A DNA stretch of 64,000 bases from Thioclava atlantica (GCF_000737065.1 NZ_AQRC01000003.1:186001-250000); one strand, 5' to 3'; positions 8,208-17,544 are shown, counted from the stretch's first letter. Numbers and translations: made by a program. Notes: a model not told the origin generated them from the letters alone.

Positions 8208-8918
8208 TCAGACGAGCGGCTTGCCCATCGCCTCGTGGATCAGGGCGACCTTTTCGGTGGTGAGCCCGAGTGCTGCCGCGAGATTCGCCAGATACTGGCG
8301 CTCGGCCTCGGTATCGACGGAGATCGCCATCAGCGCCGAGGAATAGACCTGCGACTTCATGTGATCGGCGGTCGCCGCGGCGAGCGCGCCCACGTCCACC
8401 GGCGCGTCGAGCTCGGCCTTCACGAAGGCGATTTCCTCATCGGAGGCATCGGTGAGATGATCGAGGATGGTCTGGCGCTCGGTCGGGTCGATCTCGCCGT
8501 CGGCCTTGGCCGCCTGGATCATGGCACGGATCATCAGCTTGGCCTGATCCTCCATCATCGTGTTGACCGGGGTGCCCTTGGTCACCGCTCCCAGCATGTC
8601 GCCAATGCCGCTCGCGCCGGTCTTGGCGGCGCCGGTCATCGCTCCGATCAGCGCCCCGAGCCCCGCCTCCGCGGCCCCGGTGGCCGTGGCCGCCTGGGAG
8701 CCGAAGCCGGAGACCATGTTGCGCACGGTTTCCTTGCCGCCGGGCATGCCCATCTTCTCGGCCCACTCGCCCATCTGGTCGGCCATGCCGCCGGGCTCGT
8801 TTGCCTTGCCGAGCGCATCCTTCATGCCCCCGAGGCCGCCCATCTTGTTGAATTTCTCCACCCCCTTCGCGGCGGCAAAGCCGACCGCAAGGGTGGCCAG
8901 CGTCTTGACGAAGCTCAT
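8208..8918 (-). CDS. DUF533 / TerB-like protein
   Basis: A 236-residue protein. The N-terminal 120 residues are Gly/Ala/Met-rich and low-complexity with a hydrophobic start (VKTLATLAVGFAAAKG). The C-terminal half carries the DUF533 (YebE) signature: MIRAMIQAAKADGEIDPTERQTIL, an acidic TerB-like helical domain, and later the conserved helix with SSALMAISVDTEAERQYL. Members are thought to be inner-membrane associated; their function is unclear, and the TerB relationship only hints at stress or metal response. It precedes the DUF302 gene's 3' end by 78 bp on the same strand. Confidence 0.85.
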   Translation of the reverse strand: MSFVKTLATLAVGFAAAKGVEKFNKMGGLGGMKDALGKANEPGGMADQMGEWAEKMGMPGGKETVRNMVSGFGSQAATATGAAEAGLGALIGAMTGAAKTGASGIGDMLGAVTKGTPVNTMMEDQAKLMIRAMIQAAKADGEIDPTERQTILDHLTDASDEEIAFVKAELDAPVDVGALAAATADHMKSQVYSSALMAISVDTEAERQYLANLAAALGLTTEKVALIHEAMGKPLV

Positions 8919-8996
8919 GACTCTCTCCCGTTCGAAGTTGCGTCGAAGGCAGCTTCGCGCGTCGATGCGCTTGTGGGAAGAGAAAACTCGCGACGC

Positions 8997-9380
8997 TCAG
9001 AGCGCCGCGATGACTTCCTGCATCAGATCGCGCACCTTGGTCGCGACCTCGCCCAGACCTTCGTTCTCGACCGCCTGCATCGAGGCGACCGGGTCGATCG
9101 CGGACACCTCGATCCCGGCATCGGTTTCGCGCAGCACGACGTTGCAGGGCAGCATCGCGCCGATCTTGGGCTCGTGACCGATCGCGGTGAAGGCGAGCTT
9201 GGGGTTGCACGCGCCGAGGATCTTGTAGCGCGGCATCTCCTCGCCGAGCTTGGCCTTCATCGTGGCCGAGACGTTGATCTCGGTCAGGACGCCGAAGCCC
9301 TTCTCGCCGAGAACTTCGCGCACCTTCTTTTCGACCGCGTCGAAATCGCCCGTCATCACCTTGTCGAACGTATAGCTCAT
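8997..9380 (-). CDS. DUF302 domain protein
   Basis: A 127-residue protein with a single DUF302 domain (beta-alpha-beta fold); conserved pieces are EKGFGVLTEINV, the YKILGACNPKLA segment with its one cysteine, and GAMLPCNVVLRE with a second. The family is often found with cytoplasmic stress or sulfur-related genes but has no assigned activity. I start it at MSYTFDKV because GGAGACGGGTC sits directly before that ATG; an 11-codon longer form lacks a ribosome site. The gene is upstream of the DUF533 gene on the same strand. Confidence 0.85.
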   Translation of the reverse strand: MSYTFDKVMTGDFDAVEKKVREVLGEKGFGVLTEINVSATMKAKLGEEMPRYKILGACNPKLAFTAIGHEPKIGAMLPCNVVLRETDAGIEVSAIDPVASMQAVENEGLGEVATKVRDLMQEVIAAL

Positions 9381-9521
9381 GACCCGTCTCCTCTCCGCTT
9401 CGGGATGTCTCATCTGCTCCTAGAGTGTGGATCGGGGGGCGGAGAAGACAAGTCACATGCGCGCGGGCGCGGCGGGGCATGGCCCAACCGCGCCAAAGGG
9501 CCGCAGGCGAGGAGAAATCTT

Positions 9522-9937
9522 GCGCGGATGGCCTGTAAGCCGGATTCTGTCCCGAGGGCTTGCGCCCCCATGGATGACCATTCCTCTCGCCCTGCGATTG
9601 CTCGCAGGGTCCAGCCGCCAACCCGGACCGCTCGGGGCGAAGCTCCCCTGCCCCGCCCGTCTCCGGACGAGGGCGCACGATCCCTATTCGGCGTTGCTCC
9701 CGGTGGGGCTTGCCGTGCCGTGACTGTTGCCAGCCCCGCGGTGGGCTCTTACTCCACCGTTTCACCCTTACCCTGCCGTGGCAGGGCGGTATCTTCTCTG
9801 TGGCGCTTTCCGTCGGGTTGCCCCGCCCGGGCGTTACCCGGCACCGTCGCTTCATGGAGTCCGGACTTTCCTCGGGCCCCCGGCTGCCCGCTGAACGCGG
9901 GGCTACGGGCGCTCGCGGTCATCCGGCCATCCGCACG
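9522..9937 (-). ncRNA. rnpB: RNase P RNA, bacterial A type
   Basis: Catalytic RNA that trims the 5' leader from tRNA precursors together with RnpA. On the minus strand the conserved core segments are present in order: GAGGAAAGTCCGGACTCC (CR I), the GGTAAGGGTGAAA region, the AGAGCCCACC segment and ACAGAATCCGGCTTACAG (CR V). The 5' CGGATGGCC and 3' GGCCATCCG pair as helix P1, which fixes the ends to within a few bases. Length about 415 nt is normal for alphaproteobacteria. Open frames here are not genes. Confidence 0.97.
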
Positions 9938-9943
9938 AAGAGT

Positions 9944-9972
9944 CAGATAGGCAATCGCGGGGCCCCGGTCAA
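9944..9972 (-). promoter_or_regulatory. Promoter of rnpB
   Basis: On the minus strand TTGACC and TATCTG are separated by exactly 17 bp, ending about seven bases before the predicted RNA 5' end. Fits a strong housekeeping sigma-70 promoter. Confidence 0.8.
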
Positions 9973-10150
9973 TCTCTCGACGGCGCATTGGGGAATCGCG
10001 CGACGCGGGGACGCCCCGCCGCCCCTCACTTCACGAACGCGTGAAAAACCGGCATCGGGCGAGGCTCCAAAAGATGTCTCATAGATTCCTCTTGATTTTT
10101 GAATGCGAGACTCCGACGCTGAACCTCCATAATGTGAAAGGGAGATTCAC

Positions 10151-10585
10151 ATGCTTAAGGGAGGCACCTGCCTCGGGCTCGCGCTCGCGGCAGCACTCTG
10201 GGCCATGCCGGCCCTCGCGAAACAGAAGGTCGCGATTCACGTCGACCAGAACGATCCGGCGGTGATGAACCTCGCGCTCAACAACGCTGCGAACGTCATC
10301 AGCTACTACAAGGAAAAGGGCGAAGAGGTCTCGGTCGAGATCGTGACCTATGGTCCCGGCTTGAACATGCTGCGGGCGGACAAGTCGCCGGTGAAGGATC
10401 GGATCACGCAGATGTCGATGACCGATCAGCCGATCCATTTCAGGGCTTGCGGCAACACGATAGCCGCCATGGCGAAGAACGAAGGCCAGACCCCGCCGAT
10501 GATCGACGAGGCCGAGGTCGTGCCCTCGGGCGCCGTCTATCTGATGGAACTGCAGGGACAGGGCTACGCCTACGTGAAACCCTGA
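10151..10585 (+). CDS. Periplasmic DsrE/DsrF-like protein
   Basis: A 144-residue protein with a clear signal peptide (LGLALAAALWAMPALA, cleavage about residue 23) and a DsrE/F-like sulfur-relay fold: KVAIHVDQNDPAVMNLALNN, then a mid-domain VEIVTYGPGLNML. A conserved cysteine sits in RACGNTIAAM, the place of the active cysteine in DsrE relatives. This suggests a periplasmic sulfur carrier or thiol-binding protein; no sulfur-oxidation genes are nearby, so the pathway is unknown. GGGAG precedes the ATG. It stands alone between rnpB and ampD. Confidence 0.82.
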   Translation: MLKGGTCLGLALAAALWAMPALAKQKVAIHVDQNDPAVMNLALNNAANVISYYKEKGEEVSVEIVTYGPGLNMLRADKSPVKDRITQMSMTDQPIHFRACGNTIAAMAKNEGQTPPMIDEAEVVPSGAVYLMELQGQGYAYVKP

Positions 10586-10675
10586 CGCGACAGGGGGCAC
10601 CCCCCTTTCGCACCGATCGTCACCCCGAGGAGCCGGACCGCGTTCGAGCCCTCGGGGACTTCGCGCGCGGAGCGC

Positions 10676-11362
10676 CTAGCTCGCGCGCCAGGACCCGCCA
10701 TCCTCCCCGAAACGCGCCGCCAGATCGGCGATCATCGCCATGTCCGTCGCGTCGAGGGCACCGGTTTCGCGCGGGCGGAACCGCAGGCGGAACGCGGGCA
10801 GCACCAGATCGAGCGGCAGTTCGGGATAGCCGAAGCTCCGGGCCAGGGCGCAGAAGGTCTGCGGGTCGGGCGCGGAGGCGCCCCCCGGTTCGGGCCAGAT
10901 CGAGAGCCCGCGCCGCGCCAGCCTCAGCCAGTCGAACCGCGGACCGGGATCGATCTTGCGCTCGGGCGCCATGTCGGAATGCCCGAGCACGTTCTCGGGC
11001 GGGATCGCCCATCGCTCCATGATCCGCGGCAACAGCCGCTCGAGCGCGGCCATCTGCGCCTCGGGGAACGGCCGGTCGCCGAGATTGTCCAGCTCGATCC
11101 CGATCGAGCGGGAATTCATGTCGCCCAGACCGCGCCAGCTGCCCAGACCCGCATGCCAGGCCCGCATCTCCTCGGGCACGAGCTGTTCGACCTCCCCGTC
11201 CGCCCCGATCAGCCAATGCGCCGAGACCTCGGCCTCGGGCAGGCAAAGCCGGGTGCGCGCAGCCGCGCAACTCGCCATCGCGGTGTAATGCAGGACGATC
11301 AGTTCGGGCCGGGCCCCGTTCCGGCGTTCACCGAAATTGGGGGACGGCCAGCTCGTGTTCAC
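10676..11362 (-). CDS. N-acetylmuramoyl-L-alanine amidase, AmpD-type
   Basis: A 228-residue zinc amidase (Amidase_2 family) that cleaves the bond between N-acetylmuramic acid and L-alanine, used in cell-wall recycling. Zinc-ligand candidates are the His in IVLHYTAMAS (about residue 25) and in VLGHSDMAPERKIDPG, whose Asp-Pro-Gly ending is typical; NSRSIGIELDN provides the central motif. No signal peptide, so a cytoplasmic AmpD role is most likely. It starts at a GTG overlapping the stop of the upstream lipoprotein gene (GTGA), implying coupled translation. Confidence 0.9.
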   Translation of the reverse strand: MNTSWPSPNFGERRNGARPELIVLHYTAMASCAAARTRLCLPEAEVSAHWLIGADGEVEQLVPEEMRAWHAGLGSWRGLGDMNSRSIGIELDNLGDRPFPEAQMAALERLLPRIMERWAIPPENVLGHSDMAPERKIDPGPRFDWLRLARRGLSIWPEPGGASAPDPQTFCALARSFGYPELPLDLVLPAFRLRFRPRETGALDATDMAMIADLAARFGEDGGSWRAS

Positions 11363-12057
11363 TGACGGGCTTGCTGGAACGGGGTCGGGTCCCAGCCGCA
11401 GGCGAACCCGTCGCCATCGGGATCGAGGTTCAGCCGGTCGCGCTCGGGGCCTCCGGCCGCGAGGAAGGCAAGCTGGGCCTGATCGGCCGAGACGTATTTC
11501 GCACAGGCCTTGTCGGAGGGGGTCAGGTGGATCCCACCGCGCTTGTAGACAGGGTCGCCGGGACGGTTGTGGACCGAAAGCGCGTAGGCCGCGAGGTTCG
11601 GGCCCGAATTGTCCTGATTGAGAACCGGCTGCGGCGCGGGTTGGGCCGTGGGGCTGGTCGAGGCCGTCACCGAGCTGTCCGAGCCGGTCTGCTGCAGCGC
11701 GGCCATCGCATCGGCACCGATCGAGGAGCCCGCGTCATTGCTGGCGCCCTGGCTCCCCGGCATCGGCGGGGCGGGCACCAAGGGGTCCGACCCGATCGTG
11801 CCGCTGGCGTCGATCGAGGGCGCGGAAAGCGCGTCGGTCGTGCCGGGCATCGCCGTTCCGGTGGCATTGAGCGGCGCACCGGCGGGCGAGGGATTGGCGT
11901 CGGGGGAAGCGGGCATCACGCCCTGCGCGGAGGGCGGCATGATCGGCTGACCGCGCAGGGAGGCCTCGCGCTGCGCGGCGGGGCCGGAATCGGGAATTGC
12001 GGGCACACAGGCCGCGAGAACCAGAACACCACCCAGAAGCGTCAGCGCGTTTTTCAT
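11359..12057 (-). CDS. Lipoprotein with C-terminal excalibur calcium-binding domain
   Basis: A 232-residue secreted lipoprotein: lipobox LVLAAC at residues 12-17, a long Pro/Ala/Ser/Gly-rich linker (about 20-160), then an excalibur domain ending in LDPDGDGFACGWDP, with the DxDxDG calcium loop and the partner cysteine in DKACAKYV. The domain is known from cell-envelope proteins and nucleases. The ATG at 12055-12057 lies three bases after the gatA stop; a longer in-frame reading would intrude into gatA. Overlap with the downstream amidase suggests a shared cell-wall role. Confidence 0.85.
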   Translation of the reverse strand: MKNALTLLGGVLVLAACVPAIPDSGPAAQREASLRGQPIMPPSAQGVMPASPDANPSPAGAPLNATGTAMPGTTDALSAPSIDASGTIGSDPLVPAPPMPGSQGASNDAGSSIGADAMAALQQTGSDSSVTASTSPTAQPAPQPVLNQDNSGPNLAAYALSVHNRPGDPVYKRGGIHLTPSDKACAKYVSADQAQLAFLAAGGPERDRLNLDPDGDGFACGWDPTPFQQARQ

Positions 12058-12059
12058 CT

Positions 12060-13538
12060 TTACCACCATTTCTCGGGCTTGGCAGCGAAGCCAGCCGCTG
12101 TTTCCAACACATGGGCATGGTTGAGGAGATCGCCCTCTTCCCACGGACGCCCGATCAGCTGCAGCCCCAGCGGCAGCCCCTTCGCATCCAGCCCGCATGG
12201 CACAGAAATACCCGGAAGGCCCGCAAGGTTCACCGTCACCGTGAACACATCATTGAGATACATCGCGACCGGATCGGCATCCGCCATCTCGCCGAGGCCG
12301 AAGGCCGAGGAGGGCGTGGCCGGCGTCAGGATCGCATCGACCCCTTGCGCGAAGACCTCCTCGAAGTCGCGCTTGATCAGCGCGCGGACCTTGCGGGCGC
12401 GGTTGTAATAGGCGTCGTAGAAGCCCGCGCTCAGCACATAGGTGCCGATCATCACGCGGCGCTGCACCTCGGGGCCGAAGCCCTCGGCGCGGGTCTTCTC
12501 GTACATGTCGACGATGCCCTCGCCCGCGCCGAGCTTGGCGCGGTGGCCGTAGCGCACGCCGTCATAGCGCGCGAGGTTCGACGAGGCTTCCGCAGGCGCC
12601 ACCACGTAATAGGCGGGCAGCGCGTATTTCGTATGCGGCAGCGAGATATCGACGATCTCGGCGCCCGCATCCTTGAGCATCGCGATCCCGTCTTCCCAGA
12701 GCTTCTCGATCTCGGCGGGCATCCCTTCGAGACGGTATTCCTTCGGGATGCCGATCTTCTTGCCGCGGATATCGCCGGTCAGCGCCGCCTCGAAATCCGG
12801 CACCGGAATGTCCGCCGAGGTCGAATCCTTCGGATCGTGCGAGCACATCGTGCCCAGCATGATCGCCGCGTCGCGCACCGATTTGGTCATCGGACCCGCC
12901 TGATCGAGCGAGGAGGCGAAGGCCACCACGCCCCAGCGGCTGACCCGGCCATAGGTCGGCTTGATCCCCACGATGCCGGTGAAGGCCGCGGGCTGGCGGA
13001 TCGAGCCGCCGGTATCGGTGCCGGTGGCCGCGAGGCACAGATCGGCGGCCACGGCCGCGGCCGAACCGCCCGAGGAGCCGCCCGGCGTCAGTTGACGCTC
13101 ATCGACCTTCCACGGGTTCACCACGGGGCCGTAGCAGGCGGTCTCGTTCGACGAACCCATCGCGAATTCGTCCATCGACAGCTTGCCGAGCATCACCGCG
13201 CCCGCGTCCCACAGGTTCTGCGTGACGGTGGATTCGTATTCCGGCTTGAACCCTTCGAGAATGTTCGAGGCGGCCTGCGAAGGCACGCCCTTGGTGCAGA
13301 ACAGATCCTTGATGCCCAGCGGGATGCCGCACATCGCGGGGGCGTCGCCCGATTTGAGACGCGCATCCGCCGCCTTGGCCTGCTCGAGCGCGATCTCGGG
13401 GGTCTTGTGCACGAAGGCGTTGAGCGCCCCCGCGCCCTCGATCTCGGACAGGCAGGCCTCGGTCAGCTCGACCGAGGTCACGTCGCCCTTCTTCAGCGCG
13501 TCGCGCGCCGCGGCAATGGTCAGTTTGTTCAGGCTCAT
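12060..13538 (-). CDS. gatA: Asp-tRNA(Asn)/Glu-tRNA(Gln) amidotransferase subunit A
   Basis: Amidase subunit of the GatCAB complex, which converts misacylated Glu-tRNA(Gln) (and Asp-tRNA(Asn)) to the correct species using ammonia from glutamine. At 492 aa it is normal length. The amidase signature is clear: [14 protein letters not shown] with the catalytic Lys, the Gly/Ser-rich [23 protein letters not shown] region split here as [11 protein letters not shown] and the nucleophile Ser in [11 protein letters not shown]. It overlaps gatC by four bases (ATGA). gatB is not in the window. Confidence 0.97.
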   Translation of the reverse strand: MSLNKLTIAAARDALKKGDVTSVELTEACLSEIEGAGALNAFVHKTPEIALEQAKAADARLKSGDAPAMCGIPLGIKDLFCTKGVPSQAASNILEGFKPEYESTVTQNLWDAGAVMLGKLSMDEFAMGSSNETACYGPVVNPWKVDERQLTPGGSSGGSAAAVAADLCLAATGTDTGGSIRQPAAFTGIVGIKPTYGRVSRWGVVAFASSLDQAGPMTKSVRDAAIMLGTMCSHDPKDSTSADIPVPDFEAALTGDIRGKKIGIPKEYRLEGMPAEIEKLWEDGIAMLKDAGAEIVDISLPHTKYALPAYYVVAPAEASSNLARYDGVRYGHRAKLGAGEGIVDMYEKTRAEGFGPEVQRRVMIGTYVLSAGFYDAYYNRARKVRALIKRDFEEVFAQGVDAILTPATPSSAFGLGEMADADPVAMYLNDVFTVTVNLAGLPGISVPCGLDAKGLPLGLQLIGRPWEEGDLLNHAHVLETAAGFAAKPEKWW

Positions 13539-13822
13539 TCGACCACCTTCGGAACGGCAAAGAAGCCCTCGCGGGCATCGGGGGCGTTTTTCAGGATCTT
13601 GTCCTGGTAACCACCATCGGTCACCTCGTCGACGCGGCGCTTGAGGCGCATCGGCGTCACCGAGGTCATGGGCTCCACCCCCTCGACATCGACTTCGTTC
13701 AACTGCTCCATGAAGGTCAGGATGTTCGAAAGCTCCTGCGCGAGCTCAGGCAGGTGTTCCTCCGGCACCCGGATCCGGGCCAGATGCGCCACCTTGCGCG
13801 CGGTGTCGATATCAATGGACAT
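13535..13822 (-). CDS. gatC: Asp-tRNA(Asn)/Glu-tRNA(Gln) amidotransferase subunit C
   Basis: A 95-residue subunit that wraps around GatA and GatB and stabilises the complex. The N-terminal [16 protein letters not shown] and the [21 protein letters not shown] segment are typical, as is the conserved C-terminal piece with [14 protein letters not shown]. First gene of the run gatC-gatA-lipoprotein-amidase, which is transcribed away from the UPF0173 gene; the 141-bp gap holds the divergent promoters, none of which stands out. Confidence 0.96.
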   Translation of the reverse strand: MSIDIDTARKVAHLARIRVPEEHLPELAQELSNILTFMEQLNEVDVEGVEPMTSVTPMRLKRRVDEVTDGGYQDKILKNAPDAREGFFAVPKVVE

Positions 13823-13963
13823 TGGGTCTCTCCGCTTGTCTTGGGAGGCGGTTTAGCCCGTGCCACGGGGGCTTTCAAGCGCCCCGCCCCTTCGTGAAGG
13901 CTTCCGCCCCTGTCGCGCGCGGAAATGTGCCCTACACTCTCGGGCAGCAAAGGAGGACTCAAA

Positions 13964-14656
13964 ATGAAACTGACCTGGCTCGGCCATTCCGGCTTCCGCA
14001 TCGAGAGCGGCGACGCGGTGATCCTGCTCGACCCGTTCCTGACCGGCTCCCCCGTCTTCCCCGACGAGAAGCGCGCAGAGGCGATCGCGGGGGCGACGCA
14101 TCTCCTTCTGACCCATGGCCACGGCGATCACGCCTCGGACGCGGTTCCGATCGCGAAGGAGTTGGGCATCCCGGTCTATTGCATCCACGAAATGTCGATC
14201 ATCCTCGGCAAGGACGGGGCCGAGACGGTCGGCTTCGGCAAGGGCGGCACCGTCGATCTGAACGGCGTGAAGGTGACGATGGTGAACGCGACCCATTCCG
14301 CCTCGGTCGACTACAAGGGCGGCGAGCCGATCTATGCCGGCCAGCCCGCGGGCTTCATGATCGAGGCCGAGGGCCACACGATCTATGTCTCCGGCGATAC
14401 CGACATCATGGCCGACATGGAATGGATGGGCGAGCTGCACAATCCCGATATCGGGATCATCGCTGCGGGCGGCCATTACACGATGGACATGAAGCGCGCG
14501 GCATGGGCGGCGAAGAAGTATTTCGACTTCAAGACGATCATCCCCTGCCACTACAAGACCTTCCCGTTGCTCGAACAGTCGGCCCAGCCGCTGATCGATG
14601 CGCTTCCGGGCGTCGAGGTGATCGAGCCCGAACTTCTCAAGTCGATCGAAATTTGA
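13964..14656 (+). CDS. UPF0173 metal-dependent hydrolase (metallo-beta-lactamase fold)
   Basis: A 230-residue cytoplasmic protein with the metal-binding motif THGHGDH (about residues 47-53), preceded by MKLTWLGHSGFRIESG and followed by YVSGDTDIM and the late metal ligand in CHYKTFPLL. This matches UPF0173, whose physiological substrate is unknown. The start is fixed by AAAGGAGGACTC just before the ATG; a longer frame upstream has no ribosome site. It precedes the first MerR gene by 83 bp, which includes a GC-rich inverted repeat with GGCGGC/GCCGCC arms. Confidence 0.9.
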   Translation: MKLTWLGHSGFRIESGDAVILLDPFLTGSPVFPDEKRAEAIAGATHLLLTHGHGDHASDAVPIAKELGIPVYCIHEMSIILGKDGAETVGFGKGGTVDLNGVKVTMVNATHSASVDYKGGEPIYAGQPAGFMIEAEGHTIYVSGDTDIMADMEWMGELHNPDIGIIAAGGHYTMDMKRAAWAAKKYFDFKTIIPCHYKTFPLLEQSAQPLIDALPGVEVIEPELLKSIEI

Positions 14657-14739
14657 GCATCGACCTGCCCGGGCGGCGGCTCGCAGCTTGCAGCCTGCCG
14701 CCGGGCACGCTAGCTTCTCGCCTCAACGGGAGGCCCTTC

Positions 14740-15108
14740 ATGTCCGAGTTGATGTCTTTCAAGGAGATGTGCGAGCGGTTCGACGTGACCCCCCGCACCC
14801 TGCGATATTACGAATATATCGAGCTTCTCAGTCCTCAGAAGGAAGGCCGTTCCCGCTATTACGGACCGCGCGAGGTGGCCCGGATGACGCTCATCCTGCG
14901 CGGCCGCCGCTTCGGCTTCTCGCTCGAGGAGGTGCGGCAATGGCTGATGATCTACGACCAGCAGGGCACCGACGAACAGAACCGGGTCTGGATCGAGATG
15001 GCCGACCGGCAACTGGATGTTCTGGCCCAGCAGAAGCAAGAGCTCGAGAGCGCGATCGACGACCTCAGACAATTGCGTGATCAGGTCGCCCGGCCCCTTG
15101 ATTCCTGA
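14740..15108 (+). CDS. MerR-family transcriptional regulator 1
   Basis: A 122-residue DNA-binding protein. The winged helix-turn-helix starts with SFKEMCERFDVTPRTLRYYE (residues 6-25) and the wing lies around EGRSRYYGPREVARM; a coiled-coil dimerisation helix fills residues 85-115. No effector-binding domain and no metal-binding cysteines beyond Cys11, so a metal sensor is unlikely. It is a close paralogue of the next gene (both share VTPRTLR.YE, LILRG.RFGFSLE), and such short MerR proteins regulate acyl-CoA degradation genes in relatives. GGGAGG precedes the ATG. Confidence 0.9.
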   Translation: MSELMSFKEMCERFDVTPRTLRYYEYIELLSPQKEGRSRYYGPREVARMTLILRGRRFGFSLEEVRQWLMIYDQQGTDEQNRVWIEMADRQLDVLAQQKQELESAIDDLRQLRDQVARPLDS

Positions 15109-15126
15109 AGATGAAGCGCTTTCCTT

Positions 15127-15286
15127 AGCGTCACCGCCCCTCTAAGAGGGGCCCTCCCACGTGACGAATGCAGCGGGAAACCGCGAAAGGAACGATTTAC
15201 CCGACGGTGGAATTTCCCTGACATCACGTCACCAAAACCGTGACGCCACGTTACGGTGACGCGAACGTCAAGAACTCTTGTAATGT
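15127..15286 (+). promoter_or_regulatory. Promoter region of MerR 2 with five GTGACG/CGTCAC copies
   Basis: Exact copies of GTGACG or its complement lie at 15129, 15161, 15227, 15240 and 15256. The last forms a perfect inverted repeat TGACG-CGAA-CGTCA (15257-15270), and the one before it an imperfect one, TGACG-CCA-CGTTA. TAATGT at 15281-15286 can serve as -10 with GTGACG (15256-15261) as -35 at the 19-bp spacing typical of MerR-controlled promoters. Also in this gap: a 7-bp hairpin GCCCCTC-TAA-GAGGGGC (15136-15152). Binding by one of the two MerR proteins is inferred. Confidence 0.6.
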
Positions 15287-15345
15287 GGCTTCGGACAGAC
15301 GATCTGCCGAGCCGCATTACGCAAAGGCAATGCGAGGCAGAGAGT

Positions 15346-15741
15346 ATGACCGAGACTGTTTTGACGATCCGCGAGATGTGCGACGCGTTCAACGTGACCC
15401 CGCGCACCCTGCGGTTCTACGAGAGCAAGGAGTTGCTGTTCCCCATCCGCGAGGGCCAGAAGCGGCTGTTCACGCGACGCGATCGCGCCCGGCTGAAGCT
15501 TATCCTGCGCGGCAAGCGCTTCGGCTTCAGCCTGGAGGATATCCGCCAGCTTCTGGACCTCTACGAGATGGGCGACCAGCAGAAGACGCAACTGAGCGAG
15601 ACCGTGAAGCTCGCCCATCAGCGTCTTGAGGAGATGAAACGCCAGCGCGACGAGCTGGGTCAGACGATCGACGAACTGACCCAACAGATCGACTGGGCGG
15701 AAAAGCAACTGGAGAAGGCCCGCCACGACGACGCGGCCTGA
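15346..15741 (+). CDS. MerR-family transcriptional regulator 2
   Basis: A 131-residue regulator with the MerR helix-turn-helix TIREMCDAFNVTPRTLRFYE (residues 6-25), a wing near EGQKRLFTRRDRARL, and a long C-terminal coiled coil (about 70-125) for dimerisation. It begins at ATG 15346, after GAGG; an in-frame upstream extension covers the promoter array and is rejected. It lies 27 bp before the acyl-CoA dehydrogenase gene, so the two are probably cotranscribed, and it likely controls beta-oxidation genes in response to an acyl-CoA, as its short MerR relatives do. The effector is not known. Confidence 0.9.
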   Translation: MTETVLTIREMCDAFNVTPRTLRFYESKELLFPIREGQKRLFTRRDRARLKLILRGKRFGFSLEDIRQLLDLYEMGDQQKTQLSETVKLAHQRLEEMKRQRDELGQTIDELTQQIDWAEKQLEKARHDDAA

Positions 15742-15768
15742 TCCGCGACGACGAAAAGGGAGCGAGCC

Positions 15769-17544
15769 ATGTCGAGCTTTATCGCCAACACCAAGGATAT
15801 GCAGTTCGTGCTGCACGAGGTCCTCAAGATCTCGGAAGCGGGCGTGCCCGGCTACGAGGAGATGGACCGCGATTTCACCGAGGCCGTGCTGGATGCGGCA
15901 GGCAAGGTGTCCTCCGAGGTTCTGGCGCCGCTCAACGAAGTGGGCGACAAGGAGGGCTGCGTGCTCGAGAATGGCGTGGTGCGCACGCCCAAGGGCTTCG
16001 ACGCGGCTTTCGCGGCGATGAAGGAAGGCGGCTGGACCGCGCTCGACTGCGATCCCGAATATGGCGGTCAGGGCATGCCCTACCTGCTCAACTGCGCGGT
16101 GGGCGAGATGTTCGTCTCGGCCAACATGGCCTTCAACATGTATCAGGGCCTGACGCATGGCGCCTATTCGGCGATCCACGCCCACGGCACCGACGAGCAG
16201 AAGGCCACCTATCTGCCGAAGATGGTCACCTGCGACTGGACCGGCACGATGAACCTGACCGAGCCGCATTGCGGCACCGATCTGGGGATGATGCGCACCA
16301 AGGCCGATCCGCAGGACGATGGCTCCTACCTGATCACCGGCACCAAGATCTTCATCTCGGCAGGCGATCACGACCTGAGCGAAAACGTGATCCACCTCGT
16401 GCTGGCGAAAGCGCCGGGCGGCGGCGAAGGCACCAAGGGCATCTCGCTCTTCATCGTGCCGAAATTCCTGGTGAACGCGGACGGTTCGCTGGGCGAGCGT
16501 AACTCGCTCTCGGTCGGCAAGCTCGAAGAGAAGATGGGCATCCACGGCAACGCGACCTGCGTCATGAACTATGACGGCGCGAAAGGCTGGCTGCTGGGCG
16601 ACCTGCACAAGGGCATGCGCGCGATGTTCACGATGATGAACGAGGCACGTCTGGGCGTGGGCCTGCAGGGCTACGCCGTGGCCGAAGCCGCCTATCAGGA
16701 AGCCGTGGCCTATGCCAAGGACCGCACGCAGGGCCGCGCGGTGACCGGTGCCGCGGCGCCCGAGAAGGCCGCCGACCCGATCATCGTGCACCCCGACGTG
16801 CGCCGGATGCTGATGGACCAGAAAAGCTTCGTCGAGGGCGCGCGCGCCTTCACCTTCTGGGGTGCGCATCTGATCGACCGCTCGCACAAGGCGGATGACG
16901 CCGAGGCGGAAGGTCTGATCTCGCTGATGACCCCGGTCATCAAGGGCTTCCTGACCGACAAGGGCTTCGAGACCGCCGTCTCGGCGCAGCAGGTCTTCGG
17001 TGGCCACGGCTATACCGAGGACTGGCCGATGTCGCAGCATGTGCGCGACGCGCGCATCGCGATGATCTACGAGGGCGCGAACGGCATCCAGGCGCTCGAC
17101 CTCGTGGGCCGCAAGCTCGCGCAGGATGGCGGCAAGCATGTCATGGCCTTCTTCGAGATGGTCAAGGCCGAGTGCAAATCGCATGACGGTGACGAGCGGA
17201 TGAAGCCCTTCACCGATGCGCTCAAGGCCGCCTCGAAGCAGCTTCAGGCGGCGGGCATGTTCTTCATGCAGAACGGCATGAAGAACCCGAACGCGGCGCT
17301 GTCGGGCAGCTATGACTTCATGCACCTGATGGGCCATGTCTGTCTCGGCCTGATGTGGACGCGGATGGCGAAAGCCGCCTTTACCGCGCTCGACAACGGT
17401 GCGTCGGACAAGGCCTTCTACGAGGGCAAGATCGCCACGGGCCGCTATTACATGGCGCGCCAGCTTCCGGCCTGCGCGATGCATCTGGCGCGGATCGAGA
17501 CCGGGGCCGATCCGGTCATGGCACTGGCCGACGATCAGTTCTGA
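15769..17544 (+). CDS. Acyl-CoA dehydrogenase with C-terminal extension
   Basis: A 591-residue FAD enzyme that forms the alpha-beta double bond of an acyl-CoA and hands electrons to ETF and then to the ETF-QO encoded at 821-2482. It has the three dehydrogenase domains, with [12 protein letters not shown] (flavin-binding), [13 protein letters not shown]-like [17 protein letters not shown], and the catalytic glutamate in [18 protein letters not shown], plus a roughly 120-residue C-terminal extension. This long class includes FadE-like enzymes and the methylthiopropionyl-CoA dehydrogenase DmdC; sequence alone does not separate them. AAAGGGAG precedes the ATG; an intrinsic terminator follows. Confidence 0.92.
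   Translation: MSSFIANTKDMQFVLHEVLKISEAGVPGYEEMDRDFTEAVLDAAGKVSSEVLAPLNEVGDKEGCVLENGVVRTPKGFDAAFAAMKEGGWTALDCDPEYGGQGMPYLLNCAVGEMFVSANMAFNMYQGLTHGAYSAIHAHGTDEQKATYLPKMVTCDWTGTMNLTEPHCGTDLGMMRTKADPQDDGSYLITGTKIFISAGDHDLSENVIHLVLAKAPGGGEGTKGISLFIVPKFLVNADGSLGERNSLSVGKLEEKMGIHGNATCVMNYDGAKGWLLGDLHKGMRAMFTMMNEARLGVGLQGYAVAEAAYQEAVAYAKDRTQGRAVTGAAAPEKAADPIIVHPDVRRMLMDQKSFVEGARAFTFWGAHLIDRSHKADDAEAEGLISLMTPVIKGFLTDKGFETAVSAQQVFGGHGYTEDWPMSQHVRDARIAMIYEGANGIQALDLVGRKLAQDGGKHVMAFFEMVKAECKSHDGDERMKPFTDALKAASKQLQAAGMFFMQNGMKNPNAALSGSYDFMHLMGHVCLGLMWTRMAKAAFTALDNGASDKAFYEGKIATGRYYMARQLPACAMHLARIETGADPVMALADDQF

Noticed and set aside
9427-9855. Several open frames within the rnpB region
   Set aside because: The region is RNase P RNA, recognised by its conserved core sequences and paired ends.
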